Below are positions 48,478-60,900 of a stretch of 64,000 nt of DNA, one piece after another. This stretch comes from Erythrobasidium yunnanense (Eukaryota; Basidiomycota; Cystobasidiomycetes; Erythrobasidiales; Erythrobasidiaceae). Location: positions 1,909,831 through 1,973,830 of the forward strand of contig BCJC01000001.1 in assembly GCA_001600175.1 (NCBI GenBank), in the 5' to 3' direction. Made by a program: the position numbers and the translations under genes. Below the pieces are notes generated by a model that saw only the letters and a program-made list of their open reading frames with translations, did no database searches and was not told where the DNA came from. The stretch's first letter is position 1. Each line of letters opens with the position of its first letter.

Positions 48478-49591
48478 TCAGCTATGGCTACAAGTTATGC
48501 ATACACAGTCTTTAGAGGCGGAGTCGGAATTCGTGGTCACCGAGACAAGCTCGGTTTTGTACAGAGTAGACTTGGTAGTCCAGGAGTAGAGACCTTGAAC
48601 ACTCGAAGAGAGCTCATGCTGCCCAGACAAGACTCTGCAATTGCCGAGCATGTGCATAGGATCGTGAGGGAGGCGCTGAGGTGCTCTGTGCTGGTGGCAG
48701 GCGGTCACGGGAAGGCAGGAGAGAATCTTGCAGCCGGGTCTTCCTATCTCGTATATTACCTTGAGGAGAAACTGTCGAAGTTCTTCATCGAACTTCGCGT
48801 CGACCATCAAGATTATGGTGGCCTGCCTGACCAGATCACGCATATCCTCCTTCCATCTCAAGTCCTTCATGTCTCCGAGCAACATCTCAGCTTTTCCTAC
48901 CAGAAGATTGGCGTCTATCGCCGATTCTGCGACATCGGCAAGCAGAGCTCTGCCAGCTTCGGCCAAATCCGCTCGCAGCTCGATACCGTCGGCTTTCCAG
49001 CCAAAAAGGTGACTAGCGGTGACCAAGGTGTTGCCAGCTCCAGCGCCGAGATCGAGGAAGTTGTCTGTAGGGCTGACATCGAGTTCCAGCAATATCCTAG
49101 CGAGGCCCTCGAATGAGACGAATCCATACGTTCGATTGCCGACCGGTGCAGCATAGAGTTTGTCGATATCTATGTGAGTGTTCCATGCGGCTCGTAGAAG
49201 AGGTAGACCCGCCGAGATTCGTTCTTCGCGAGAAAGGAGGGCAGGTAGAGGAGCGGAATGGGAGGATGAAGCTGCTCGTATATTAGCTGTGAGATTATGG
49301 AAGAACGAGGATGATATTCAGCATACATGAAGATGGTGCTATACTGGCATCAGGCTGTTTAGGGTTGACGCGGCGCTTTGCTCGCACAGCTTCCAGGTTG
49401 CCCATACACTCTTGACGTTGAACAGGTGTCAAGAGATTCCCATGCTGTGTCAGGAGATGTGAAGCCTTGTCTCCGACTTGTCTATCCGGGCGTCTGTTGC
49501 AGAGCTTGCAGCGTATGACTTTGTGCTTGCGCCCTTTAACTTGCATCCGCAGCTCGTAGAAGTCATCCAGATGATACTCAGACTGCTGCAT
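48478..49591 (-). CDS. BED-type zinc finger plus Dot1-like methyltransferase domain
   Basis: Two exons with a 40-nt intron (49287-49326) encode 357 residues from the ATG at 49591. Near residues 23-50, 'IRCKLCNRRPDRQVGDKASH' continuing to 'LLTQHG' gives a C-x2-C...H-x4-H pattern like a BED or C2H2 finger. After a Ser-rich link comes a class I methyltransferase core of Dot1 style: 'TYGFVSFEGLARILLEL', then 'FLDLGAGAGNTLVTASHLFG' (compare DLGSGVGN of Dot1), 'GIELRADLAEAG', and an acidic beta strand 'ATIILMVDAKFDEEL'. The C-terminus contains 'LYSWTTKSTLYKTEL'. The start may lie further upstream, since a CTAAC branch and CAG acceptor precede the exon. Nuclear chromatin function is inference. Confidence 0.55.
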
Positions 49592-51608
49592 GATCGCTCT
49601 GAGCTGGTGAGATGTTAGCTTGCGCCGGCGAAGCAAAGTTCAGCGAAGAGTCTGACAGGTCGGGTGACATCCGGACGGTCGAGCCTGATTGTCTGAATGA
49701 CCTGGCATCATGTGTATTTGGGCAAGCGAGCAGGCTCAGTATAAGCAAAAGGGGTGGAACGCTGGCTTGCCAGCCGGATGTCGTGCTTCGAGAGACGATT
49801 GGAAAGTATGGCGAAAGCCTTTGTCCGCGAAGTTCAGGATGGTTCTCAGTATACAGCAGTGCGCGTTGTGAAAGAGAAGCTTGCATTCGAAGTATAGGCG
49901 AGGAGAACCGGCTTGAGAAAATTGGCGCTTTGCCTATATCGCGAACAATCTGGTTCGTTAGGATGGAGTCTTCCAAAGCATATATACGAGTATCTCTTCT
50001 TTGCAGTGCACGTTTGCAGTCTGACTTTGCCTGCTGAATCGTAACACTTGGGAATCGCACTTCGGTATACGACTTAGGCGATTTCACGTGGACGGCTTTT
50101 CTTTGCCAACCAAAACCTACCCAATCAATCCAGCAACTGAGATAGTTGCAGAGGACACAGCCGTGTTCTCCCACACCTTGTGGACCATGTAGATATCTAC
50201 CTTCTTCGCGGTCGGCCCGCTCTGGCTCGACGTACTCTGGAAGATGACAGCATTCGACAAGCACTCATTTCAAACCACAATGCGACTACTGTCGACACTT
50301 ACGATCTTTACACCACTCTCATTACTGGGCTGAACTGTATCTGCTCGCTTGTACAATATTTCCATGCAAACCTAGCTGAACTGCCCTGTCACGAATCTGG
50401 ACAACCATCATACGCCGTGAGTTTCCGAGTGAGCTAGTCTGCTTCTTTTGTGTTGTATGGGTGAAGGATGGGTGTGGCTGCTGGCACGAGAGCCCTTACT
50501 GACGTTTGATTCTGTGTTTGGCCGCAGGGTTCGACATCCTCTCGCCTCAAACATCTTCGTTCAATCCGATGCTCTCCTCTTCTTCCTCTTTCACCATGGT
50601 TCTCATACTCTTCCTACAAGAAAGCCGGACCGCATCAGCATCCTCGACAATCTTCGACTCGCCAAACCTCCCCGAAATCGACCGACTCGACCTCCGACTT
50701 TACCGACAGATGGAATAGCTTTCTTCCTCTGAAGAGGTGAAGATGTATTCCTTTCTCTCTCATTTCCGAAGAAGGTCGCAAACTCGGCATCGACAATCGG
50801 TCTTTTCTCTGCTTCTCGCCTACGAAAGAAGGAAACGATAAGATCCTTTCATACACGTTCTCCCTACGATCTCAAAAGTATCTCTGTCAGCTCGAATGGA
50901 TGAGAAGTACAAATTTCGGGGGTGGGGAATGAAGGGCGAAAAAGACAGGATATCGGCAAGAGGAAGCATCAGATAGCGGGAAGAATGGTTTCGTTGGAAT
51001 GAGCATGAAGGAAGATGCTATACTTCTCTTGCGCAAGACCCTACTTCTTTCGCTTCTCCTTTTCCACCCTTCTATGTCAACTTTATCCTCTTTCTCGAGG
51101 GAATCACCTCCTCTTTGGCCACCTTCGAGATGGAATACTCTCTATAGATATAGGAAGCTATGGGCAAGAGTTCAGGAGCAACGGACGTCGTCTGATGGAA
51201 TCGTCAACGAATGGCTATGTGATTGCTGGATTTCCGGGAAAACGCGTCATTTTATGTTGCTATATGGTGGGTTGTAGGTTTTTGTATGCATTATGCTCGA
51301 AAAGAGCGAAGTTTGCGCGTTCTGAACCGCGATATTTCATGAAATCATAGGCACCGGGTCATGCCCGAAGGGCCAACGGGAGAGATCTCTGCGGCTTGTC
51401 TGTTTTTTGCTCTGCTGGCTCTCCTTGCGACCGACTCTACGTTCATCAACAGCTACTGCGACCATCGACCAGTAGACCTACAGAAAAGCTAGAGAAGACA
51501 GCAGACAAGTGGGAGAATCCGCTCGCATGACGAGCCCGCCCTGCTCGCACTCTGCTTACCAGGAAAACCCTTTCCCTATGCTCCTAGGACTCCCCATCAC
51601 CTCGTAGC
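49592..51608. other. 2-kb stretch without supported genes
   Basis: A 228-codon minus-strand frame (49578-50264) overlaps the 5' side of the preceding gene. Its composition looks random and no splice model fits, so it is not called. Frames at 50448-51350 on the plus strand are likewise unsupported. GA/CT-rich stretches near 51540-51608 may be the promoter of the next gene. Confidence 0.4.
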
Positions 51609-54600
51609 ATGAGGACGTTCACTCCCAAGCCTCGTGCTGGGCTGTGGATCGCTCCTCATGTCTCGCATAAGAAGCGTAGGCACTCGTCCGGTACTTCAAC
51701 CCCTCCTCGTACGCCCTCTCGTCCATCTTCTTCCTCCTCGCTTCCCGTTGGCATCAGTCTTTCGGTCCTCTTCTTTCTCCTTTTCGGTCCTAGTGCAGAA
51801 GCAGCGGTAGCAGCTGATCTTATCCTTACCTCGGTCTGCGTATACTGGGTAAGTCTCCCGTGTCTTGTGATTGCTTAACATTGACACATGGTCTTTACAG
51901 CTCTGCTCGCATACCACACCCTCAGCCTTCTTCCCTCTCCTTGTCCTATACATCGTTCCTGCGGTTTCAGCAGCAGCATCAACCTCTCAAGTCTCGTCAA
52001 AATTCTCTGTAGTAGCAGGAATCGGTGCTGCAGTAGCGGTTCAGAGCACCCTAGGACAGTTCGCTTTTACCAGACAGCCCAAGAGGAAGCTCGGTAATGA
52101 GACAGAAGGTCACGGTCCACCACCATGCAGAGAAGGACATGCGAAGAAGAAATACATCAGGAAAAGAAAGGTGACCCCTGTCGACGAGCAGGATGGCATG
52201 CACGCATTCATTGCACCTCCTCTTGTCGGAACTTCTCTTCACTCGGAAAACTCTCTTTCTTTACTTCAACGTCACTCTCTGTCTTCTTCTCCTCTTTCGA
52301 CTTCAGACTCGCTATCGAACCTACCAGGCTCTCTTGCATACAATGGCAGCCAAGGACTACCGAATGAGGGTACTGAGCTTTCTCAACCGGACAAGCATCC
52401 TGAGAATGATGGTGTAGCTGCTTGGAACGTTGAGCAAGACACGGAATCTTTCCTCTTCCCTCCATTCTTGGGCGAAGATACCCAAGTCCAGGATGCCGCT
52501 GTTGGTGATAGTCCAGTTGCTACCGACTTCCCCTCTCTCTATTATTCCTCCTCCACATCCGCATCCGGAACACCTTCCCTCGGTATCGGAGCAGACGATG
52601 ATGCCCCTTCAGCCAACCTATCCCACGGCAAAATTTCGTCTCTGTCGTCATCGGTAGCAGCAACGGAAGAGGCTTATGTTCTGGCTGGAGACTCCCAGGC
52701 TTTTGCAGAAGACTGGCTCGTTCCAGTGGCTGATGAAGCAGGCCAAGATGGTCTTGAAGGAGGTACGCCTGTGGATACGAAAGTCCTGCACTGTACTCCT
52801 TCCTCCTCATTCGAGTGAGTCTCCTTGTGACTTGGCTCGCGTATCCTCGCTAACCATGTTCAGTCTCGCAAGTATCTTTCAGCAGCCGACTGTTCAACAA
52901 TACTATGACGAAGACTCCGCGTTTACCTTGGCCACGAATACTCCTGAAGGAGGGATCTGTGCATATGCTTCCCTCAGCTATGCCACTCAGGGCGACTTCT
53001 CCCAAACGTTCACCCTCCGCCAACAAATTGCCAACTTCGTACATCTACTCGACTATGAGGACAGGGTAGCTCTTTTGGGGATCTCTCTGGGATATGATAT
53101 ATCCCTAGATGAAGAAGAAGAAGTCAGAATTGGCCTATATGAAGATGTCCTGTCCGCGCTGCCTGGCATCAAATCTGGAGATGGGTATACGGCAGACATC
53201 GATATCTTCGGGTTGGTTTTCGCTGCAAATAGTGAGTAAAGCTACGCGTAGGCAGGCTGTAGCCTTGCTGACTTTGACCTCAGCGCTGGGCAGGCCCATC
53301 CATGTACATCAGGACGACGATGCCGTGCAAGTGATTGGCTATCAGATCGAAACGGAACCTCTGCACATATACTACAGTCCCGCCTATCTCCATTATATGG
53401 GTCTACAACCTGCAGCAATCGTCGAGCACCCTCATTCACCTCTCCTGCCTGCGAGCCTTCAGAACGGTCAACTGGACAAAGGCAAAGGGAAACTCGTCGA
53501 TAATGAACAGCCCGTCTCGGATTTCGATCGCGCTATCCAAGCTCACATCGATCAGGTCATGAGACCTTTGTCTCTGCAGCCTTTCGCCGGCGCAGATGAA
53601 GCTGTCCGCGCCATACTCGCTCTTCCCACCTCACAACTCGCGCAAATGATCAGAGATCGTACACCTGCTGCCAATCGGCGCGTAATGTTAAAGCTGCATC
53701 AACGTTCGGTACCAACCGACGTGGACTTCAAAGATGTGAAGCAAGTAGACAACCTCAAGAATCGGCGACAACCCGGTATCTACTTGCACGATGCTACGCC
53801 CAGTCAGCTCGATGGAGGAAACCAGATGCAAGACCCGGACGAGCGCATCTTCTATGTTGGCAAAGGAGACGGCGCAAACGGGCAGCGCAATATAGCCGGC
53901 ATGGTTAAGAGAGTGGTCCAAAACCATCGCGTGAGCTGAGTCTTCTTCGCCATTGGGTCGCTAATCGCTGATGAATGTGTCTTAGAGCGCGACTCATCGA
54001 CGCAACAGCCCTTCTCTTCACTACACTAGGGTTTATGGCCGGGAAAACATTACACGCGTAGTACCTTCTCCTCTGCCAGACACTCCGCATCGTGACATAT
54101 ACTGGGCTCTAATCTTGTACCAGGCAGAGGAGCTGGCCGGTCTGTCGCAATTCCTGGAATGCTTCAGTATCACATTTTGCAACCTCTGCATATCTCAAAC
54201 GTATCTCAAGTGGCTTTCATCCATTGGCGGTACCACTTCCTCTTTGCCTTTCAAAGGCACCAATGTAGCGACCGGCTTGGAGCCCGATACTGAGAAGTCA
54301 TTCACTTCTGAGGTGCAACGTGAGCGAGGCCTCAAATCCGGCATTGCTGAGCGCACAAGCGAATTGAAGAGACTTCACCCGGAAAGATCATTGGAAGAGC
54401 GAGGTCGAGGTGGACTAGCGGCTGCTGTCAGCAAGCTAGCTAGGAACAAGCAGAAGGTTCTTGGGAACCCTTTCCACGTAAGTCTGGCCTTCTCCCGAAC
54501 CTGGTATACCCACCTGATTTGGCACTACAGGTTAGCTTCAGTTGCAGTCAAGATGTTAATCGCAAAGTCCCCTTCATTGAGATCGGTTTTGGACGCCTGC

Positions 54601-54953
54601 TTCCTGCAAAGGTGTTCAAGACGACATGCAAACCCCGACCAAGCAAGGCAGTCATGGAGCAACGACTTGGAGTTACATTCGCCCTCAGACCTGCCCCACA
54701 ACCCTCGGCGACAGCGATCTTCGTGTTTCCTCAAGGCAATCCCTCACCCACTCACTGGCAGCTGCACATCACGATCACAATGCCAGACTCTTCCGTCGGT
54801 CTCGCTCCTCTCGTCCTACAGCCTAATGATAGTAAACTCTGGACTCGCACACAGTGGCAGAACGTCGGAAGGTTCATAGAAAAGGCTATGGAGCTACAAG
54901 AGGAGGGTGAACGTGACGAAGACGAAAGTTCAGACCAAGATGGATCGGAATAA
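51609..54953 (+). CDS. multidomain protein: OTU-like cysteine-protease fold and GIY-YIG-like domain
   Basis: Six exons with clean introns (51849-51900, 52815-52863, 53232-53283, 53931-53985, 54478-54530) encode 1,027 residues. The N-terminus is basic and then hydrophobic (residues about 47-110, possibly 2-3 membrane segments), followed by disordered Ser-rich sequence. At about 400-545 an OTU-like pattern appears: 'EGGICAYASLSYATQGDF' and 'FTLRQQIANFV' around Cys417, 'IDIFGLVFAANTLGRPIHV', and 'LHIYYSPAYLHY' with His544. The usual Asp before the Cys motif is Glu. At about 670-760 a GIY-YIG-like pattern follows: 'QPGIYLHD', 'RIFYVGKGDG', then 'LHYTRVYG'. A novel C-terminal block ('FSCSQDVNRKVPFIEIG') is shared with the remnant at 10318-11945. 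No transposase was seen. Confidence 0.6.
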
Positions 54954-55942
54954 GCTTGCGCAAGATCGTAACAGAAAAGGCGCAACAGCCACGACTAAAG
55001 AGGATGAATCTTTCACTAAGAGCACAGGGTAGTCCGTCCTTCTGACTTCGTTGTCTCAACACCTTGCAATACGGTTTGTGCAATGACCCATGATACTGTA
55101 CCTTTGCTCTAGCACACGACGATTATTCGAATTCTGGTGAGAGACCTTGAGCTCCCCCGAGTTCGCTTATATGCTGCGAGGATTAACTCAAGGGATCAGC
55201 TTGTTAAGCGCGAAGTGCGAATTCTTCGCGTGGTAGACAGCTCAGCCCGTTCGGAATTTTCCTTAGCCTGTTGTGGCCTTCGCTTCTCAGCAATCACTTC
55301 ACTGCACCTGTCATTGGGAAAGTGTTGAAACGCCCGATTTTCACGGATATTGCCTGTTCTGAATTCCCAGTGTGCGTTCTTGTGAGACTGTTGGGCGTCC
55401 TCTTGCAAGAGCAAGAGCAAGAGCTACCGAGCAGCGACTTAAGCATTTTGCCCATTCAAGGCTATCCCAGTCTATTAGAGTAGTCTACCCGTTTCTCGAG
55501 ACTGGTCAACGGTTCAAGCCTCCTGCTGCCCGGCGCTAATTTCCATCAATCCCCAGCGGATCTCTCATCTCTATCGATATCATCGTTCCAAAACTTCTTG
55601 GTACACACCTGCACACAGATATCCAGCTCCTACAAACACACGCTGCGCCACGTACGCCATCCTGCCGGATCTCCCTTCAGGCTGACCACGACTAAGGCCA
55701 CGTCCTTTTCGCGCAGACCGTGAACACCAGTGTAGAGTGCTGCTACGAGCACAATACTGGGACCATCATACCTTGTTCGTGGTACTTACCCCTGTCGGCG
55801 CACTCTGCACACCGCATATTGATCAAATCGCTTTTACATGCAGCACTGGATATCCGGGCCATATTACTTCGCAAGCCTTAATAGTCTCCTCTGCTGTTTA
55901 CCTCTGCTTTCGCACCATCAAGACCAGCCGCTGGATCCTACC
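54954..55942. other. intergenic, nothing recognised
   Basis: This 989-bp stretch between two plus-strand genes has only short frames without recognisable content. Confidence 0.4.
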
Positions 55943-56882
55943 ATGTCTCACGCCGAGATCGTCTTCTACCAGCATTCTACTCCCTCCGTGACAGCAAGTT
56001 CGTCGGACGACCTCATCGAGGATCCAGATTTCGAGGACCGTGCCAGAACTACTCCTACTTTGGCTTCTCCAGCCCTTAGCCAAACATCCGACGGCTATGA
56101 TAGCTCAGATGAGGCGTGGATCAAATTACCACCCTCGAGGCGAACATTGGGCGTGAACTATGTTTCGCAGTCGAGAGCCAGCCAGGCAATCATTGCCGAA
56201 TCTACATCATCCACCAAAACGGAAAGATCAGGATCTGGTGGCACCTCCAGTGCTGCAGTAGCATGCACCGTCTCCGCCCCAATGGCGACCCACACGACCG
56301 TTACTCATTCTTCTCACCTGCTCAAAGATGTAGCAGAGGCAGCGGGTTCCTTGCATTCGCCCGAATCCCGAACTTCATCGAGCTAATAGGTCCTCCGCTC
56401 ACAATACCAATCCGGCACCGACAGCTTTCGCCGCCAGCGAGTCCGATGATGAAATCTTACAACTACCCAGCGATGAGGAAGAGTCCAATGACGAGCTCCT
56501 CGAACCATCTTGGGAAGAAGAGGGGTCCGACAACGAGCTCATAGAACCATCTAGTGATGGAGGGGAACTCGACACTGCTGAGGATGTTCCAACTCTATAT
56601 TGCACTGCCTCTGCAACTTCCAGGAAGAGGAAAGTTGAACCCACCTCGCCTCCGCCCTCTCCGGATCCTGCCAGCTATCAGGAAGAAAGCTATGAATCAA
56701 GTTCCCCGCTCCCAGGCAACCATTCGAGCCCCTCTACTCTAGAATCCTTCTTCAACCTTCACGAAAGCGTAGCAAGCGAGATAGTGTCAGACGATATACG
56801 ACACGTACCATATCAGTCAGGTGCCCAGACCCGTGCCAGGAGACGAGCCAGACGTGCTCAGGCTGAAATTATTGTGCTATGA
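55943..56882 (+). CDS. acidic Ser-rich protein of unknown function
   Basis: The frame opens with 'MSHAEIVFYQHSTPSVTASS' and is joined by an intron (about 56258-56336, donor GTAGCA) to a second frame that is clearly biased: 'ASESDDEILQLPSDEEE', 'LEPSWEEEGSDNELIEPSS', a basic 'SRKRKVE', and a C-terminal 'TRARRRARRAQAE'. The acidic patches with a basic tail suggest a nuclear protein. No domain was recognised, and the intron boundaries are uncertain because several acceptors keep frame. Confidence 0.45.
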
Positions 56883-57779
56883 TGGAGGTAGTTAGATGGG
56901 TGCCTACATGGATGGTTCTTTCGAAACATTAGCCCTTTTGCGAGACTCTGTCTGCTCTGCTATCCATTCCTTCTCTGTCTTCCTAGGGCTGTCCTGGCCG
57001 CTTCAAGGCTGTCGTGTCGATTGCTACTCACAGCTTATAAGACCCGTGCTCATTCGCGTTCTGCGGCGCATAGTAGGAGTGCCTTCCGACATGTTCCTAC
57101 AGATCCCTGCTCGAGCGCGCAACGGTCCCGCCTCAGCATCACCTCTGCTCCCAAACCTTCCTTCCCACCGAAACAAATCTCGTGAACTCGAAGCTAGCTC
57201 AAGATGACGAGCTCCGCCCACTGTCAGTATGCCCGGCTAATTGTTGACCAGCCGCCTTTTCCCTCGGCATCACATGTGCTACCACTACACTCAACTACGG
57301 CCGCCGCACCCTAAACATCTACGCGATCACTCTGCCTACACACTACTGCTCAGGCAGCCTCAGCCAGGTAAGCCAACCCAGCCCATCATCATCGACCGGC
57401 CGTTTCGGGAGTACGCGAACGAAATCAGCGGAGCGCACCAGAGTCAGCGTCTATCCTCTAGAAGCGGGAAATGGCGGGAGTCCTCGAAGTCAGCCGATCA
57501 GCGGGTCCGGCGAAGCTGTCACCTTCTCTTCTTGGAGACAAGGTCGAAGGAAGAGCTACTTGCTGCTTCGCTGCATATGGCTGTTCAGGAGAGCCTGTAC
57601 TGCCTCTCTTCTGGCGTCAGACCGCTGCTTTCCCTAGTCGCGGGGTACCTACCTGCTCTGCTCCATCTTCGCGCGCCCTCGCTACCTTACGTAGCTATTT
57701 ACTGACTATAAACTCATCAGTTCGTTCTTTTCTTCTCTCTTTCCTTTCTACCACAACACCCAAACCTCTTAAAAACAGT
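56883..57779. other. region upstream of the Argonaute relic
   Basis: Overlapping frames of 100-155 codons occur on the plus strand, but none shows recognisable content. Some may be 5' exons of the Argonaute relic. Confidence 0.35.
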
Positions 57780-59816
57780 AAAGAGCATCACGAGCCACCC
57801 TCCACAACCTCTGGACAAGCGAAAAGGATTTGGACAGTAAGTACCATCATCAGGCCTTTCATCCAGCTTCTATTCTTAATGCAGCTTCGTCTGTGCGGGG
57901 CAGGCAAGCAGATTACGATCAATACCGACTGCTTCGAATTGAGAAGGTTCCCTCATGGCATCGTATGTCTACCTATCTATCTCCTTCGTAACCTCGTTAC
58001 TGACTCAGCATTCACTAGTGTCGCATGCTCGACGTGAGCATAACCATAGCTTCTGCTCTGTTCGCTGCTGACCTCTCACCATCCTCGCGCATATTCACAC
58101 TACCCATCATCGGCCATTATGCTCCTATTTCACTATTTTCCCATCGTCCATCTGAACGTTAACAGGTCAACTTCTCGGATGCCCAAGTCAAGGAGAAACG
58201 TCTCATTATCCAGTTCTTAGTAGAGAAGGAGAGAATCCTCGGTCCAGATGAACTTGCAGCCGTGTACGATGGTAAGGCTATCTTGCAATACCTAGCCTTA
58301 GTAAACGGAATTCAAACCGATGATTGTCACTATTCATATTTAGGACGTGCAATCCTCTACCTGCATGGCAAAAAGCCCTGGGGTAACGGCATTGGAACTT
58401 CAAAGATGTTCGATGTCTCCGAGAACCAAGCTAGGCGACGACCAATGAGATCCGACAAGCCCATCATAAAGAACCCCCAGGTCAAGCCGAGTGACCACAG
58501 CAGCTGACTCCTTCATTCGATGACCCCGCTTGTATGACCAGATAACTCTGGCGAAAGAGATAACATGCCACCTCTCGGACAATACATTGCTGGCAAGGTG
58601 GACTAGAGCCCGAGTGAGCTTCTTGACCTTCCTTTCTTTTGGTCAGCTCTCGCTGATGCGCGACAAATGAACAGGTTACAAGAGGCCCCCAACGGTGTGT
58701 ATACAGCAATTGGCTCTGGAACCTTGCTGATATCGACTCGCTTACAGCCATGAATGTCGCTATAAAACACGGTGCATATGCTATGTATCCCAATAAGGTG
58801 AGCTTACTTGTCTACTTCCACGACGATTACTTCCTCTTGCTGACATACTTGCACAGAAAAACAATTTCTATGTTCCTCCGGAGGGGAACCAGCCACGTTT
58901 CATACTCACAGGTGCTCTAGAAGCGTACGCGGCCTATTTCTCTTCTATTCGTCCGTAAGTACTGTTATCAGCGATGCTTCCATCTATATGTGCTAAGTGT
59001 CTTTCTCCTTCCACTCTGTCAGTGGCATCCAGAGGATCATTATGAACTTCGACAGAGGCGTCGGAACGTTCCGACAGTACGGAAACGTCATCAGCGTGCT
59101 TCTCGACTTTATCGGCCGTAGAGACTCAAGAGACTTAGAACTGTCGAGAATGCCTGGGCATGTTGCCGCTAAGGTGAAGAAGTTCCTAAAGGGCTTCACA
59201 GTGAAGTTATCTATTGGACGAGACAAAACGAAGACTTTGTACGTCACTCGTTGCCTTCGCCGTATAGGATCATCCTAGGCTGATCAACCATTTTGACAGC
59301 AAAATCCGAAGAGTGTCCGACATGTCTTCATCACAATTCGTCTCTCAAGCCAACGCCGGGGAAAGAACAAACGTCCAGGTTGGTCCTTCCTCTGATTGCC
59401 AACAGTCACCTGTAGCTAATTGACTCTGCAAATAGCGATATATTGAACAGCAGTACAACCTCAACCTGCAGCATCCCTACCTGCCTTCTGTGCAGCTCAC
59501 CAAGATTGCCTGGGAAGTTACATGCTGTATACCCAGATCCATGCCCTGGACTGAAGGCTCTCCGCACTTGCCTCGCTGTTTTCAAAGATATCGGCCAAGT
59601 CGGAGAAGAGGCACTTCCCGCCTACAGATCTTGCAGTGTAGAACCGGGCTACTTCTGCTAGCTGAACCGGCCATCGTGCATATGTCGTTCGGGCCAGAAT
59701 ATAATCCTGGAACGAAACTTGAGGGGAAAGGCTGGATTCCGGTCTTCAAGCTCGGGTGGGTGGTCTTGCGCGGAATCGGCCAGAATAACGTACACAGAGG
59801 CACTTTGCATTGTTAG
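57780..59816 (+). pseudogene. Argonaute relic: N, linker and PAZ parts only
   Basis: Exon blocks resemble Argonaute in order. They are an ArgoN strand pair ('GKQITINTDCFELRRFPHG'), 'ILGPDELAAVYDG', 'ILYLHGKKPWGNG' with 'FDVSENQARRRPM', the linker ('GQYIAGKVD', 'AMNVAIKHGAYAMYP', 'LTGALEAYAAYFSSIRPG', 'IIMNFDRGVGTF'), and a PAZ domain ('FLKGFTVKLSIGRDKTKTL', 'VQRYIEQQYNLNLQ', 'HPYLPSVQLTK'). After PAZ the frame diverges and stops at 59816. No MID or PIWI sequence with the catalytic DEDX residues was found to the window end. Between about 58490 and 58690 the linker falls into different frames with a stop, which no intron I tried repairs. The 5' end is unresolved. Confidence 0.6.
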
Positions 59817-60403
59817 GCAGTCTTCTGAATAGCGAGTAGCTTTGCCTTGGCGAGACTTGCTGTATGCGAGCTATTCGCAGAATCTTCATATGCGGGATGT
59901 CATCCTTTCGGCTCGCAACGGCTTGCATTAGCGCCGTTTCGATGAGAAGTGATGTCTTGCAAATTCGCTGGGCGGCCGTGATGCGTTCTCGATGATTGCG
60001 TCTTGTTCGCCGAACACGCTGGGCTAGCTGAAGATGCCACAAGCGAAAGCGACTCGAAGCGTGGGCGCTGAATAGCCGTTCCAAGGTGAGGTGTCAAATT
60101 GAAATGGCGTCGAACGCTGTTAAGGTATCACTGCCAAAGGTCCATGGTCGCTTCGTCAAAACAAGCCGAGTTCGCCAAGTTCCCGCAGCGGGGCGGCGGG
60201 GATCGTAGCTCGAGGTATTATAGTGTCACTGTAAGCCATAAGAGAGCAGGTCAGCGAAATGTTACGCTTCACTGACTGGGAAGATGGCACCACTTTTTCG
60301 ATTTCGAGCGGCAAACCGCGTCCTCCTGACTTCTCTTTGCTTTCTCCAATGCTATCTATATTCTCCTTGCATATTCTTCCCCCCCATTTCCTCGGTCGTC
60401 CCT
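59817..60403. other. intergenic, nothing recognised
   Basis: No gene, RNA or repeat was recognised in this 587-bp stretch between convergent units. A PIWI domain was specifically looked for and not seen. Confidence 0.4.
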
Positions 60404-60900
60404 CTAGATTTTGAAAGAATCCAGCCCGAAGATAGGCGCGTATGCAGCAGGCTGGCCGCTGAAAGCCAATAAGATAGAGAGCGACATATAACAATCAGTT
60501 AGTACATACTTCAACGGCTCGCGCATAGGACGAGGTTCGCCTACCAAAACCCAGCATGTTTTGCCCGATGAGGCGTCGCGGAACCTGAAGGTGGGGGAAC
60601 TTGTAGGAGAGGCGTATACTATACATGAGAAGAGGTGTCAGCGAAGGCGATACACCTTGAACTGGGGCCGCTTGACTTACTGTGATCAAGCAACGTTCGA
60701 ATGACCGAAGGCTCGTTGATTTTCAGAAGCGAAGGCAGAGGGTAGTAGAGTGGCCCATACTGTTCCTTGTAGACCAGAATGAAGACAGGAAACAGCCTTG
60801 AGGGCAGAGTGTAGACCTGCGAGCCGCAAAGTCGAGGAAGGCGAGGGTGCGATGTTGAAGTCTGCAAGTCGTCGCCGGCCGTTGATAAGGAGAAAGCCAT
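60404..60900 (-). CDS. small orphan protein, 127 residues
   Basis: Three exons with textbook introns (60619-60680 with GTAAGT; 60459-60509 with GTATGT and an ACTAACTGAT branch) keep frame for 127 residues. The product starts 'MAFSLSTAGDDLQTSTSH', continues 'VYTLPSRLFPVFILVYKEQ' and ends 'AAYAPIFGLDSFKI'. The strong splice signals argue that this is a real gene despite its size and unusual sequence. No family was recognised. Confidence 0.5.

Noticed and set aside
49578-50264. 228-codon open frame on the minus strand
   Set aside because: Composition looks random, it has no recognisable motif, overlaps the better-supported BED/methyltransferase gene's 5' end, and no splice model joins them.
50448-51350. 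overlapping plus-strand frames
   Set aside because: Several frames overlap each other with no consistent coding signal.
51609-54953. complete transposon around the OTU/GIY-YIG gene
   Set aside because: No transposase, reverse transcriptase, helicase or terminal repeats were seen nearby, so calling a mobile element is not supported.
57241-57705. 154-codon frame before the Argonaute relic
   Set aside because: No Argonaute-like content and no good junction to the relic. It could be an N-terminal exon but this cannot be shown.
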